A DNA stretch of 7,251 nucleotides from a candidate division WWE3 bacterium CG_4_9_14_3_um_filter_43_9 (GTDB lineage Bacteria > Patescibacteriota > CPR3 > GCA-002780085): the NCBI GenBank assembly GCA_002791435.1, contig PFXB01000093.1, positions 11,912 to 19,162 of the forward strand, read 5' to 3'. Positions 5,665 to 7,251 of the stretch are shown piece by piece. The position numbers were made by a program, and so were the translations under genes. The notes below the pieces were generated by a model, which did not search any database, had not been told where the DNA came from, and saw only the letters and a list, made by a program, of their open reading frames with translations. Position 1 is the first letter of the stretch, and each line of letters begins with the position of its first letter.

Positions 5665-7238
5665 TACCCCTCCTCTTGATTTTGTATATGGGTTCTGGCG
5701 ATTTTTTTCTGCCGATACAAATCGATAGCTCGATAGTATAAATCGCTGTATCTTTTAGCGGATTCTACCCAGGAAAAATCCTTTTTCATGGCTCTTTTGA
5801 TGAGATTCTTCCAGACGGCTTTATATTTATAGGTTTCCATTGCCCGCACTAAGGTTCCGAAGAAAGCCATTTTATCAAATGTCTTAAAGACAAAACCAGT
5901 TCCGGTATTGTTTGTTGGATTAAAATCCTCCACTGTATCAGCCAAACCGCCAGTGGCGCGAACCAAGGGAATTGCTCCGTAACGCATCGCCTCCATCTGG
6001 GTTATTCCGCAGGGTTCGAAACGCGAAGGCATCAAGAATACGTCCGCTCCGGCAAAAATATGACGCGGCAGAGTGTAGTCGAAATTTAAATTCGTACCAA
6101 CTTTGCCCGGAAAATCTTTTTCTAATTTCTGGAAAAATGATAAATACTTCCCTTCTCCTCCGCCATTCACGATTAATTGAGCTTTATATTCCTTCAGAAC
6201 ATACTCAATTACACCCATAAAAAGATCTATCCCTTTTTGATCTTCTAATCTGGAACTGATTCCGAAAATCATCGTCTCGGGATCGATCGGTAAATTGAAT
6301 TCTCTTTGCAATTCTCTTTTATTTTCTTCTCTTAATTCGATCGAGGATGAAGTGTAATTCTTATGGATTATCTTGTCTGTAGCCGGATTAAATTCTGTAT
6401 AATCAATCCCATTCAAGATTCCCGATAGTTTTGTTCGCAACTCGCGTAAGAGCGAATCCAATCCCTCGCCGTATTCAGAGGTTAGAATTTCCTGAGCATA
6501 GGTTGGCGAAACAGTGTTGATTAAATCCGCATAAATTATGCCTCTGCGCATCGGATTGATCTTGTGGATCCTCTCAGAGAAAAAAGATGGAATTTGACTT
6601 TTCCCATCATCGAAATCCAATTCAGAAACAAAATGATGGTCAAACATCCCCTGATAATAGAGATTGTGAATGGTATAAAGAACCGTGATATCTTTTAATC
6701 GATTCTTATAAACTGTTTTTAAATACTGCGGGATAAGAGCACTTTGCCAATCATTACAATGGATTATTTGCGGTTTCCATTCTTCGTAATGTCTGATAAA
6801 TTCCAAAACTCCCCGGCAAAGGATAGCAAAACGAATTGGATCATCAACATAACCATATTCGTTGGCCCGCTTTTCGTAATATTCCATGTTTTCTAAGAAA
6901 TAGACTCGCGGCCCTTCCGGTAATTTGTGGGTTTTAACATTACAGATTAAGTATTCATTACTTCCCTTCTCTCCGGTTGGAATTTTTAATCCTTCATAAA
7001 CCAACTCCAAGGGATATTTTTTCTCATCTATTTTTCCATACTTTGGAATCATGACTCTAACATCATGGCCTAACCGCATTAAGGCCTGCGGTAAAAAGAA
7101 AAGAACGCGCCCGATACCCCCCACTTGAGCATATGGACTGGCTTCGGTACCAACGATTAGAATATTTAAGGGGTTTTTCGGAGAAGCCAGTGGCGTCACA
7201 ATTCCGCTGACGACTTTTGCGAGTATGTTTTTTGTCAT
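5664..7238 (-). CDS. Divergent GT5 glycogen/starch synthase paralogue
   Basis: A 524-residue GT-B protein clearly homologous to GlgA and to the second synthase in this window. The Rossmann start (LNILIVGTEASPYAQ) comes after about 24 extra N-terminal residues. The donor loop reads QVGGIGRV (38-45). Compared with E. coli GlgA, K15 is replaced by Q38 and D21 by R44; NDWH reads NDWQ, with Q165. Other catalytic positions are kept: D163, H191 in TIHNL, R330 and K335 in SSRLEDQKG, and E408 in SRFEPCGITQ. The C-terminal DFSW...SAKRY..LYYRA is typical. It is therefore probably an active transferase with altered donor or acceptor handling, although a non-catalytic or regulatory role is possible. The ATG at 7238 has AGAAGG only three bases upstream. 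The frame stays open to the window edge, so a start outside is possible. It is the first visible gene of the cluster and is coupled to GH57. Confidence 0.9.
   Translation of the reverse strand: MTKNILAKVVSGIVTPLASPKNPLNILIVGTEASPYAQVGGIGRVLFFLPQALMRLGHDVRVMIPKYGKIDEKKYPLELVYEGLKIPTGEKGSNEYLICNVKTHKLPEGPRVYFLENMEYYEKRANEYGYVDDPIRFAILCRGVLEFIRHYEEWKPQIIHCNDWQSALIPQYLKTVYKNRLKDITVLYTIHNLYYQGMFDHHFVSELDFDDGKSQIPSFFSERIHKINPMRRGIIYADLINTVSPTYAQEILTSEYGEGLDSLLRELRTKLSGILNGIDYTEFNPATDKIIHKNYTSSSIELREENKRELQREFNLPIDPETMIFGISSRLEDQKGIDLFMGVIEYVLKEYKAQLIVNGGGEGKYLSFFQKLEKDFPGKVGTNLNFDYTLPRHIFAGADVFLMPSRFEPCGITQMEAMRYGAIPLVRATGGLADTVEDFNPTNNTGTGFVFKTFDKMAFFGTLVRAMETYKYKAVWKNLIKRAMKKDFSWVESAKRYSDLYYRAIDLYRQKKIARTHIQNQEEG
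5667..5676 (-). promoter_or_regulatory. Ribosome binding site of the GH57 gene inside the upstream gene end
   Basis: AGAGGAGGGG on the minus strand encodes the last Glu-Glu-Gly of the upstream synthase and ends two bases before the GH57 ATG. Together with the TAATG stop/start overlap it indicates translational coupling, so both proteins are probably made in similar amounts. Confidence 0.65.
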
Positions 7239-7251
7239 GCGCCTTCTTTCT

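Noticed and set aside
1..7251. CRISPR array, tRNA, rRNA, insertion sequence or prophage signals
   Set aside because: No regularly spaced repeats, cloverleaf structures, transposase motifs or phage-type genes were seen on either strand.

Overview
The window carries a bacterial gene cluster for alpha-glucan (glycogen-like) and nucleotide-sugar metabolism. Six genes lie on the minus strand, so transcription runs from base 7251 towards base 1. The base composition is moderately AT-rich. Genes are packed with 1-32 bp overlaps or gaps of 1-13 bp, and TAA, TAG and TGA all serve as stops. There is no phylogenetic marker. The compactness, a short GalT-like enzyme and paired GT5 synthases with a GH57 enzyme would fit a small-genome lineage such as Patescibacteria/CPR, but this assignment is an inference and is not demonstrated by the sequence.

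Layout in transcription order: (1) a divergent GT5 glycogen/starch synthase paralogue, 7238-5664; (2) a short GH57 glycoside hydrolase/glucanotransferase, 5664-4444, translationally coupled through TAATG; (3) a family 2 glycosyltransferase, 4430-3696, best started at a GTG; (4) an APH/choline-kinase-fold phosphotransferase, 3694-2570, one base after the previous stop; (5) a 157-bp gap holding a GC-rich inverted-repeat element and a possible promoter; (6) a canonical GlgA, 2412-937; (7) a GalT/ADP-glucose-phosphorylase-like nucleotidyltransferase, 968-162, overlapping glgA by 32 bp. At the left edge the last 32 codons of a plus-strand gene, possibly a MerR-like DNA-binding protein, converge on the cluster.

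Proposed joint role (inference): the kinase could supply a sugar-1-phosphate, the HPHTQ-type nucleotidyltransferase could handle the NDP-sugar, GlgA could elongate alpha-1,4-glucan, and the GH57 enzyme could branch, rearrange or trim it. No GlgC, GH13 GlgB or GlgP is visible in the window. The most notable point is the second GT5 paralogue. It keeps the C-terminal-domain catalytic residues but has lost three N-terminal-domain positions that the neighbouring GlgA conserves.
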